From: Pseudomonadota bacterium
Lineage (GTDB): Bacteria > Pseudomonadota > Gammaproteobacteria > UBA5335
NCBI GenBank assembly: GCA_002862965.1
Contig: PKCW01000075.1
Coordinates: forward strand, 1 to 22,191
Direction: 5' to 3'
Length of the DNA stretch: 22,191 nt
The notes below the pieces were generated by a model. The model ran no database searches. It worked only from the letters and a program-made list of their open reading frames with translations, and had not been told where the DNA came from. Shown here piece after piece: positions 15,707 through 22,191 of the stretch. Position 1 is the first letter of the stretch. Each line of letters opens with the position of its first letter. A program made the position numbers and the translations under genes.

Positions 15707-17101
15707 ATGCGACACGCTGAAATCACGCTCCGTGACAAAGACAAACCTCGCCTAGATGACCGGGAAACCCGTCCTCGCGTCCTCCCGGTCGCCTGGATAA
15801 GGGTCTTGGCGATGGCACTGCTGGCCGGCTGCCACTCGGGCCGCCCACCGACGCCTTACGTTACCGACTCCGGCGCGTTGAGTGGCTCCAAAGACTCCTA
15901 CGGCTATGGCGATGTTTTTGCCGCCAGTCGCGACATTGAGGTCCACGTCGAGCATGACCTGAACTCACCGGTCGTCTTCAAGCTGCGGCCGGGCGAGTTG
16001 TTCTACGCCCATAAAGGCATCGCCATCAATCCAGAGCCCCTCCCGCTCCAGGTCGTTCGAGACGTGATCCTGGATTACGGTCCCGGGGCGCCTCTCACAT
16101 TGAAATCAGGTGACACGCTCCACTACCTCTATGACCATCCCATACCGGACGGGTATGTCGTCGAATATTGGTATCGCGGATCGGTCTACGTGAAAGACAT
16201 GGGATACGGCGATGAGGAATCCTCTTTTTCGCCGACCTCCTATCAGGTCCGTTATATCGGCGAGGAGCCCGAAACCCGCATCGATAGGATTCAGGAGTGG
16301 GTTTACGCGGAGAACATTGCCGGGGCCAAAGGCTGGTTTACCTTTCCCGTGGAATCGGATGGGGACTATTTCGATAACGTAAACTCGCAGATTTTTGCAG
16401 ACCACGACTGGCTCGTGCTGAAGCCTGGCGAGAAGCAATTGTCACAGCAATGGCGCACGGACGGGACCTTGTCCTTGAAGATCGCCATCCTGCCCGAATC
16501 CGAAAGCATCTGGCGCCTTCCCGAAGCGCGCGGGGCGCGGCTGCTGCTCAACTACCCAGCCGCTCCGCCCCTGATCGTCACCTGTCCGCAAGGCGACCGC
16601 TCGGCACCCTGCCAGATGTATGCGTTTCGGCGAACGTGGGTGGACAAAGGCGGCGGCGAGACTGAAGGGAATGAACGACTCGTCAAGGCAAGCCGGCCCA
16701 ATGCCGTGTTCGTCGGTCAGGACTGGATGATCCTGACGTGTAATACCGCGATCGATGTCTATGAGTGGTCGTCGTCCTGTGCCGGATTTGGTGATGAATC
16801 GGGTGATCTGACGGAGCTCACCGTCGTCGATCTACGCAATGGAAAATCGCACCCCATCATCAAGGGCAGCAGTTTTTATGGTGGGCTGCCTGCCTTCGTG
16901 GTTGCAGACAGGCTCCCCGAAACCCTGTTCTGGGTCGGTGAAGCGCCGATCGAATATTTCAAGGACACGCTTGCCATCACGCCGGCGGGCTTCAGCGTGG
17001 ACGTGAGCTTCCCGGAAAAAACGCCTGGCGTGCGGCAGCGCCTACACGTCGCGCTCCCCGCGATGACCATCACGCTCGAGCCGAGGGGCACGGACGAATG
17101 A
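15707..17101 (+). CDS. Putative lipoprotein of unknown function with SH3-like segments
   Basis: A 464-aa protein from the ATG at 15707, which has GGAG 8 bases upstream. An ATG at 15701 is also in frame but too close to that site. A hydrophobic helix ending LAMALLAGC gives a lipobox with Cys42. The charged stretch before it is unusually long for a lipoprotein signal. Beyond Cys42 the chain is strand-rich. The part around DIEVHVEHDLNSPVVFKL and, near residue 197, EWVYAENIAGAKGWF looks like bacterial SH3-type repeats, but this is tentative. Two closely spaced cysteine pairs (near residues 292/301 and 345/358) could form disulfides in the periplasm. I recognise no family. Base composition is visibly less GC-rich than the flanking opp and mrd genes, which suggests separate ancestry. 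It is convergent with rlpA. Confidence 0.75.
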   Translation: MRHAEITLRDKDKPRLDDRETRPRVLPVAWIRVLAMALLAGCHSGRPPTPYVTDSGALSGSKDSYGYGDVFAASRDIEVHVEHDLNSPVVFKLRPGELFYAHKGIAINPEPLPLQVVRDVILDYGPGAPLTLKSGDTLHYLYDHPIPDGYVVEYWYRGSVYVKDMGYGDEESSFSPTSYQVRYIGEEPETRIDRIQEWVYAENIAGAKGWFTFPVESDGDYFDNVNSQIFADHDWLVLKPGEKQLSQQWRTDGTLSLKIAILPESESIWRLPEARGARLLLNYPAAPPLIVTCPQGDRSAPCQMYAFRRTWVDKGGGETEGNERLVKASRPNAVFVGQDWMILTCNTAIDVYEWSSSCAGFGDESGDLTELTVVDLRNGKSHPIIKGSSFYGGLPAFVVADRLPETLFWVGEAPIEYFKDTLAITPAGFSVDVSFPEKTPGVRQRLHVALPAMTITLEPRGTDE

Positions 17102-17227
17102 AACGCCGCTGCCCGACCAGACTGAGCATCGGCCTAGTGCGATGACGTCGCGCTTGTCGACGGAATGTCGTGACGCGCCGCACATGGCAACGGCGCATCT
17201 GCGCAGCGCTGGCTTGCACGCGCCATC

Positions 17228-18088
17228 TCAGTCGATGGTCGGCCTCGCATCGCGGATGCCGATGTCTTCGAGCTTCGCACTGACGGCGTCCAGGGCCGCG
17301 ACATCGGCAAACGGGCCCACCCAGACCTTGTGGACCGCCTGGCCACCGGACGGCTCGCTGCGGATGTCGACCGGCCCGAGCTGGGCCAGCAGGAGCCGTT
17401 GACGCATGCGCTCGGCGTTTTCGCGTTGAGAGAACGCGCCGGTCTGAAGGTACATGCGCGGCTTGCCCTCGACCGGGCGCGGTCCGGCATCGACCACGGT
17501 AACGCCAGCCTCACCCGGCTCGACGACGGCGATTTCCACCGGCGCCGTGCCTTTCTGCACCACACCGAGCCGGGTCGCAGCGGCAAAGGACAGGTCGATG
17601 ACGCGGGTGCCCACGAAGGGACCGCGATCGTTCACCCGCACGATGGCGCTACGGCCGTTTTCCAGATTGGTGACGCGCACATAGGACGGCAGCGGCAGGG
17701 TCTTGTGCGCGGCGGTCATGGCATGCATGTCGTAGGATTCGCCGTTCGAGGCGTACTTGCCGTGGAAGTCCGGTCCGTACCACGAGGCGATGCCGCGCTC
17801 GCGGAAACCATGCGCCGTGTCGAGCACCACATAGCGGCGCCCGTCCACGACGTAATAGGGCGGATTGCCGAGTCGGCTGCGTGGCTCGACCCGGGGCACA
17901 GCGTCCGGGTAAGACGCCCTGGCCTGCGGGACAGGCGGGCTCAGCGGTGCGTGACGCACCGGCTCGCGCGGAATCTGGCCGCAGGCGGTGAGCCACAGGA
18001 CTGCCGACAGGGCGATCCACAGCCCTGCCGGCGGGCGCGGGAATCCCGCATGGCCGCGCCGCGGCTCAGGTCTGCGCGTCGTGGCCAC
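17228..18088 (-). CDS. rlpA: Septal ring lytic transglycosylase RlpA-like lipoprotein with SPOR domain
   Basis: A 286-aa outer-membrane lipoprotein. The lipobox LTAC places the acylated Cys at residue 36. The double-psi beta-barrel RlpA domain covers about residues 96-190, with GIASWYGPDFHGKYASNGE, MTAAHKTLP and VRVNDRGPF. Glu117 and Asp154 correspond to the residues described as catalytic in RlpA. A SPOR domain (about 208-283) binds glycan strands lacking stem peptides. In Pseudomonas, RlpA cleaves such naked glycans, while the E. coli version seems inactive. The start is a GTG at 18088 inside the 3' end of mltB, overlapping by 23 bases. The basic N-terminus MATTRRPEPRR fits a lipoprotein signal. 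It is the last gene of the elongation operon here. Confidence 0.93.
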   Translation of the reverse strand: MATTRRPEPRRGHAGFPRPPAGLWIALSAVLWLTACGQIPREPVRHAPLSPPVPQARASYPDAVPRVEPRSRLGNPPYYVVDGRRYVVLDTAHGFRERGIASWYGPDFHGKYASNGESYDMHAMTAAHKTLPLPSYVRVTNLENGRSAIVRVNDRGPFVGTRVIDLSFAAATRLGVVQKGTAPVEIAVVEPGEAGVTVVDAGPRPVEGKPRMYLQTGAFSQRENAERMRQRLLLAQLGPVDIRSEPSGGQAVHKVWVGPFADVAALDAVSAKLEDIGIRDARPTID

Positions 18089-19085
18089 GGCGGATCTCCT
18101 GGCTCAACTGGAAGACGGCCATGGCATACAGCACGCTCTGGTTGTATCGCGTGATGACGTAAAAGTTGGGCAGGGCGACCCAGTACTCGGGGCCGGTTTC
18201 CTGATCGAGCATGAGGAGGTTGGCCGGCAAGTCGCCGGGCAGGGCTGCAGCGGTCCGGACGCCGGTCTGCCGAAGGCTGGCGACCGTGTGCGGGGTCTCC
18301 CGTTTCTGGCTGCCCAGGGCTTGCGCCTCCGGCGTGCCGGCATCGGCCGGAACGGCGACGGGCCCGTTTTTCTTCCAGCCGTGGCGGGCGAAGTAGTTGG
18401 CCACGCTGCCGATGGCGTCGGCCGTCTGCCAGAGGTTGCGCTGGCCGTCGCCGTCGAAGTCGACGGCATAGGCGCGATAGCTGCTGGGGATGAACTGTCC
18501 CATGCCCATGGCGCCCGCATAGGATCCCAGCGTCTGGCGCGGATCCAGATGTTCCTCCTGGGTCAGCGTGAAGAACTGCTCCAGCTCGCCCAGGAAAAAC
18601 GGGCTGCGCGGCGGATAGGCGAATCCCAGCGTCGCCAGCGCGTCGAGCACCCGATAGCGCCCGAGGTTGCGCCCGAACTGCGTTTCCACGCCGATGATGG
18701 CGACGATGATCTCGGGCGGCACCCCGTAACGCGCCGATGCTTGCTCGAGCAGGGCCTGGTTGGCTTGCCAGAACGCCACGCCGCCGTTGATGCGGGCGGG
18801 CGTCAGGAACAGCGCCCGGTACTGATGCCAGGGCTTGGCCTCGTAAGGCCGCGTGATGGCGTCGATGATGTCCTGACGGAAAACCGCCTCGCCGAGCAAG
18901 GTCCGCACCGTCGCCTCCGGCACGCCCTGTCGCTCTGCCAGGCGGCGCACCAAGGCTTCGCCTTGCGCCGGATCGATCCAGTCCGATGCCACCGTCGGGG
19001 GCGCTGCGGCAGGGGGCGCCGCCGGTCCGGCAGCGGGAAGGGCGCCCAACAACACCGCCCAGGCGTATCCGGCCAATCGATTCAT
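18066..19085 (-). CDS. mltB: Lytic murein transglycosylase B
   Basis: A 339-aa periplasmic enzyme that cleaves the MurNAc-GlcNAc bond with formation of 1,6-anhydroMurNAc. The ATG at 19085 overlaps the rodA stop (ATGA). The catalytic Glu is E134 in IGVETQFG. GAMGMGQFIPSSYRAYAVDF follows at about residues 191-210. An EF-hand-like loop DFDGDGQRNLW at 209-219 matches the calcium site of E. coli Slt35/MltB. The C-terminus holds NFYVITRYNQSVLYAMAVFQL, conserved in the family. The signal peptide (MNRLAGYAWAVLLGALPAAG, then PAAP) contains no Cys, so unlike E. coli MltB it is not a lipoprotein and should be soluble in the periplasm. Confidence 0.94.
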   Translation of the reverse strand: MNRLAGYAWAVLLGALPAAGPAAPPAAAPPTVASDWIDPAQGEALVRRLAERQGVPEATVRTLLGEAVFRQDIIDAITRPYEAKPWHQYRALFLTPARINGGVAFWQANQALLEQASARYGVPPEIIVAIIGVETQFGRNLGRYRVLDALATLGFAYPPRSPFFLGELEQFFTLTQEEHLDPRQTLGSYAGAMGMGQFIPSSYRAYAVDFDGDGQRNLWQTADAIGSVANYFARHGWKKNGPVAVPADAGTPEAQALGSQKRETPHTVASLRQTGVRTAAALPGDLPANLLMLDQETGPEYWVALPNFYVITRYNQSVLYAMAVFQLSQEIRRGHDAQT

Positions 19086-20212
19086 GGTGCGAGCATCTTC
19101 TTGTGGGTCTGGATCGACATGAGCATACCGAAGCCCGCCAGCAGGGTCACCATCGAGGTGCCGCCGTAGCTGACGAGCGGCAGCGGGACGCCGACCACGG
19201 GCAGGACGCCGCTGACCATGCCGGTGTTGACGAACACATAGAACAGAAAGGTGAAACTCAGGCTGGCGGCGAGCAGCCGCTCGAAGCCGTTCTGCCCGTT
19301 GGTCGCGATCTGCAGGCCACGCGCCGTGACCGCGAAATAGATCCCCAGCAGCAGCAGCAGGCCGATGAGCCCGAATTCCTCCCCGTAGACCGCGAAGATG
19401 AAGTCGGTCGTGCCTTCGGGCAGGAACTGCAGATGCGCCTGGCTGCCGTTCAGCCAGCCCTTGCCGAACAGCCCGCCCGAGCCCAGCGCGATCTTGGACT
19501 GGATGATGTGATAGCCGGTGCCCAGCGGATCGGCTTCCGGATCGAGGAGCGTGAGCACGCGCTGCCGCTGATAGTCGTGCATCAAGGCCCAGACCAGCGG
19601 CAGGGCCGCTCCGAGCGCCGCCGCCAGGGCGATGATCCAGCGCCACGCCAGGCCGCCCAGAAACAGCACCGCCACGCCCGCCGTCATCACCAGCACGGCC
19701 GTACCCAGATCCGGCTGCTCGGCGATCAGCAGCACGGGCCCGCCGATCAGCGCGAGCACGATGGGCACGTCCCAGCCCTGCGGCGGTATGCCGCGATCCT
19801 GCAGATAGCGGGCGATCATCAGCGGCATGGCGAGCTTCATCAGTTCCGACGGCTGGAAGCGGACCACACCCAGATCCAGCCAGCGCTGCGCCCCCTTGCC
19901 GATGTCCCCCAGCAGCATGACGAGGATCAGCAACACCAGGCTGGCGCCGTAGAGGATGGGCGCCAGCCGGTACAGCCAGTCGCTGGGCACCTGCGCCAGG
20001 GCGAACATCACTGCAAAAGCCAGCCCCAGGCGGATCAACTGGCGCACCAGCAGATCCATGTCGGCGCCGCCCGCGCTGTAGAGGATCATGAGGCCCACCC
20101 CGGACAGGGCGCCCAGCAACGCCAACAGCGGCAGATCCAGATGCAGCGAGGTGGGCCAGTCACGCAGCGGCGTGCGCAGGCCGCCGCCCGTTTCGTACAG
20201 TGTGCGGTTCAT
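19082..20212 (-). CDS. rodA: Rod shape-determining peptidoglycan polymerase RodA
   Basis: A 376-aa SEDS-family glycosyltransferase with about ten membrane helices, which polymerises lipid II during cell elongation. Diagnostic motifs: RFQPSELMK at about residues 118-126, EQPDLGTA at 165-172 with Asp168 near the catalytic site, GTGYHIIQSKIALGSGG at 231-247, PEGTTDFIFAVYGEE at 265-279, and VPLPLVSYGGTSM at about 342-354. The ATG overlaps the stop of the PBP2 gene, and its own stop overlaps the ATG of mltB, so the three are tightly coupled. It works as a complex with the PBP2 encoded immediately upstream. Confidence 0.97.
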   Translation of the reverse strand: MNRTLYETGGGLRTPLRDWPTSLHLDLPLLALLGALSGVGLMILYSAGGADMDLLVRQLIRLGLAFAVMFALAQVPSDWLYRLAPILYGASLVLLILVMLLGDIGKGAQRWLDLGVVRFQPSELMKLAMPLMIARYLQDRGIPPQGWDVPIVLALIGGPVLLIAEQPDLGTAVLVMTAGVAVLFLGGLAWRWIIALAAALGAALPLVWALMHDYQRQRVLTLLDPEADPLGTGYHIIQSKIALGSGGLFGKGWLNGSQAHLQFLPEGTTDFIFAVYGEEFGLIGLLLLLGIYFAVTARGLQIATNGQNGFERLLAASLSFTFLFYVFVNTGMVSGVLPVVGVPLPLVSYGGTSMVTLLAGFGMLMSIQTHKKMLAP

Positions 20213-22146
20213 GGCGTGGGCTCCTCGTGGACCAGATAGGCATCGAGCACCTGCCGGGCGATGGGCGCGGCCGTGTGACCGCCGCTGCCGCCGTGCTCCA
20301 CGACGACGGCGATCGCGATGGCCGGAGCGTGCTGCGGCGCAAACCCGAGGAACAGCGCGTGATCGCGCAAATGCGCCGCGACGTTTTCCTCCACGTATTC
20401 CTCCTCGCTGCCCAGCCCGAACACCTGCGCCGTCCCGGTCTTGCCGGCATAGGCATAAGGCGCGCCGCGGCCGCTCCCAAAGGCGGTCCCGCCGGGCGTC
20501 TGCACCACATCATGCATGGCGTCGATCACCGTTTCCCATTGGCCCGGCGCGCCGAACGCAACCGCCGTACCGGGCACCGGCGTCAGCGGGACGTAACGGC
20601 CGCTCGCGACATCCTCGCGCGCCCTGACGATGCGGGGCGCAAGCACCTGCCCGCGCCGCGCCAGGGTGGCGGCGGCCTGCGCGAGCTGCAGCGGCGTGGC
20701 GAGGTTGTAGCCTTGGCCGATGGCGTTCACCAGCGTTTCGCCGATGTACCACGGCTGCTTGCGCGCGCGCTGCTTCCAGGCCTTGGAAGGCACCAGCCCG
20801 CCCCGTTCACCGGGCAGATCGACGCCGGTCTGGTGTCCCAGGCCGAACGCCACCAGCGTGTCATGGATCCGGTCGATGCCCAGTTCCAGCGAGAGCTGGT
20901 AGAAATAGACGTCGCAGGACTCGGCGATGGCGCGGCGCAGGTCGGTATGGCCGTGTCCGCTGCGTTTCCAGTCGCGGTAACGCCGCTCCTGATTGGGCAG
21001 CTTCACGAACCCGGCGCAATAGACCCCGCCAGGCCCCAGCGGTTGCCCGCTGGCCAGATCCGCGACACCCAGAAGGGGCTTGATGGTCGAGCCGGGCGGG
21101 TACTGGCCGAGAATGCTGCGGTTGAACAGCGGCCGACCCGGATCCTTGCTCAGCGACTGATAGTTCTCGGCCGAGATCCCGCCGATGAACAGGTTGGCGT
21201 CGTAGGCGGGCTCGCTCACCAGCGCGAGGATCTCCCCGCTGTCCGGGGCGATGGCCACGATCGCGCCGCGCCGCCCGGCCAGCGCCGCCTCGGCGGCGCG
21301 CTGCAAGCGGATGTCGAGGCTCAGGTAAAGGTTCTGGCCGGCCACGGAGGCCCGGCTCTCGAGCACGCGGACGGTGCGTCCCTGGGCGTTGACCTCGACT
21401 TGCTCGTAGCCGGTCACCCCGCGCAGCTCGGTCTCATAGGACCGTTCGACGCCGTTCCGTCCCGCCTCGGTCAAGCCGGCGTAAGTGCCTTCCGCGACAT
21501 CGCGCAGATCGCGCTCGTCCACGGCGCCCGTATAGCCGATCACATGGGCCGTGCTGGCGCCGAACGGATAGTGGCGCGTGAGATCGGCGCGGATGTCGAC
21601 ACCGGGGAAATGAATCCGGTCGATGGCCAGCCGCGCCACTTCCTCGTCGGTCAGGCGATGGCGCAGGGGGATGGCGTCGAACGGCCGGCTGCGCCTGCGT
21701 TCGCGCTCGAAGCGCTCGCGGTCCCGCGGGGTGATTTCGACCAGCCGGGACAGGCGCTCCAGCGTCCGGGGCAGATCGGGAACGTCCTCGGGCACGATCT
21801 CCAGCCGGAACGACGGCAGATTCTCGGCCAGCAGGATGCCCTGGCGGTCGTAGATGAGTCCACGCGGCGGCGGCAGGGGCCGCAAGCGCACCCGGTTGCC
21901 CTGCGACAGGGTGGCGAAATGCGCGTGGGAATGCACCTGCAGGTCATAGAGGCGCAGACCGGTGCCGAGCAGCCAGACCGATGCGAGCACGGTCGCCAGC
22001 AGGATGCGGCTGCGGATGAGTCGCCGCTCGAGTTCCGGATTGTGCAGCCGGATCTGGGGATTCCGGCGCAAGCGACGGCGTGGTGCGGCTTTGGGATGCT
22101 CGCGCCTCGAAGCCTGCCGCCACGCGATTTGCTCCGCACTCCGCAC
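20209..22146 (-). CDS. mrdA: Penicillin-binding protein 2, peptidoglycan transpeptidase
   Basis: A 645-aa class B PBP that cross-links the glycans made by RodA. A membrane anchor lies at about residues 47-66. The pedestal contains RGLIYDRQGILLAEN (95-109). The transpeptidase domain has the active-site SxxK in PPGSTIKPL (Ser353, Lys356), SxN-type SCD at 410-412 and KTG at 569-571. Only a GTG at 22146 is available as start before an in-frame stop six bases upstream. It gives a basic 45-residue cytoplasmic tail that is longer than usual, and no clear ribosome binding site is visible, so the start may be slightly off. Overlap with rodA is ATGA. The mreBCD genes usually precede this cluster and would lie beyond the right edge. 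Confidence 0.96.
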   Translation of the reverse strand: MRSAEQIAWRQASRREHPKAAPRRRLRRNPQIRLHNPELERRLIRSRILLATVLASVWLLGTGLRLYDLQVHSHAHFATLSQGNRVRLRPLPPPRGLIYDRQGILLAENLPSFRLEIVPEDVPDLPRTLERLSRLVEITPRDRERFERERRRSRPFDAIPLRHRLTDEEVARLAIDRIHFPGVDIRADLTRHYPFGASTAHVIGYTGAVDERDLRDVAEGTYAGLTEAGRNGVERSYETELRGVTGYEQVEVNAQGRTVRVLESRASVAGQNLYLSLDIRLQRAAEAALAGRRGAIVAIAPDSGEILALVSEPAYDANLFIGGISAENYQSLSKDPGRPLFNRSILGQYPPGSTIKPLLGVADLASGQPLGPGGVYCAGFVKLPNQERRYRDWKRSGHGHTDLRRAIAESCDVYFYQLSLELGIDRIHDTLVAFGLGHQTGVDLPGERGGLVPSKAWKQRARKQPWYIGETLVNAIGQGYNLATPLQLAQAAATLARRGQVLAPRIVRAREDVASGRYVPLTPVPGTAVAFGAPGQWETVIDAMHDVVQTPGGTAFGSGRGAPYAYAGKTGTAQVFGLGSEEEYVEENVAAHLRDHALFLGFAPQHAPAIAIAVVVEHGGSGGHTAAPIARQVLDAYLVHEEPTP

Positions 22147-22191
22147 CCGTCACCAGCGTGGCCGTGGTGCCCGAGGCGTAGGAAGTGTTCA

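Noticed and set aside
17102..17227. Convergent gap between the lipoprotein and rlpA as a bidirectional terminator
   Set aside because: Only 4-5 bp stems such as GCGC/GCGC with no T-run could be found.
18986..20239. Plus-strand frame opposite rodA (417 codons)
   Set aside because: It is a Gln/Arg/Asp/His-rich product typical of the antisense of membrane-protein genes.
22147..22191. End of mreD at the right edge
   Set aside because: Only 45 bases remain, and no frame there gives a recognisable MreD C-terminus, so it cannot be called.

Overview
The window is GC-rich chromosomal DNA, most likely from a high-GC gammaproteobacterium. The evidence is the mrdA-rodA-mltB-rlpA order, an IlvD that matches the E. 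coli type almost residue for residue, and oppBCDF products very close to the enteric ones. I cannot name the genus. I saw no tRNA, rRNA, CRISPR array, transposase or integrase.

Layout from left to right. (1) At 45-3551 (+) is a probable metal (zinc-type) uptake operon: a small His/Cys membrane protein, an outer-membrane barrel protein with an N-terminal coiled coil, a ZnuA-like binding protein and a ZnuB-like permease. It has no ATPase gene in view. (2) At 3606-5480 (+) is ilvD, followed by a GC hairpin. (3) At 5686-7616 (+) is a two-gene RloA/RloB-type unit (AAA ATPase plus RloB), a likely anti-phage system. It has an AT-rich leader and a possible coupled 36-codon ORF at its 3' end. (4) At 7828-9294 (+) is a secreted protein of unknown function. 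Its leader can fold in two mutually exclusive ways, one of which hides the ribosome binding site. (5) At 9301-11582 (-) are a diacylglycerol-kinase-family lipid kinase and an MHS-type MFS transporter. (6) At 11772-15622 (+) is oppBCDF, an oligopeptide importer without its binding protein. (7) At 15707-17101 (+) is an unrecognised lipoprotein with a lower GC content than its neighbours. (8) At 17228-22146 (-) is the cell-elongation operon mrdA-rodA-mltB-rlpA, which continues towards mreBCD beyond the right edge.

Most genes form tightly packed operons with ATGA or TGATG overlaps: metal SBP/permease, rloA/rloB, oppB/oppC, oppD/oppF, mrdA/rodA and rodA/mltB. The best candidates for something less described are the rloAB unit with its small coupled ORF, the switch-like leader of the secreted protein, and the two transporter operons that each lack one expected subunit.
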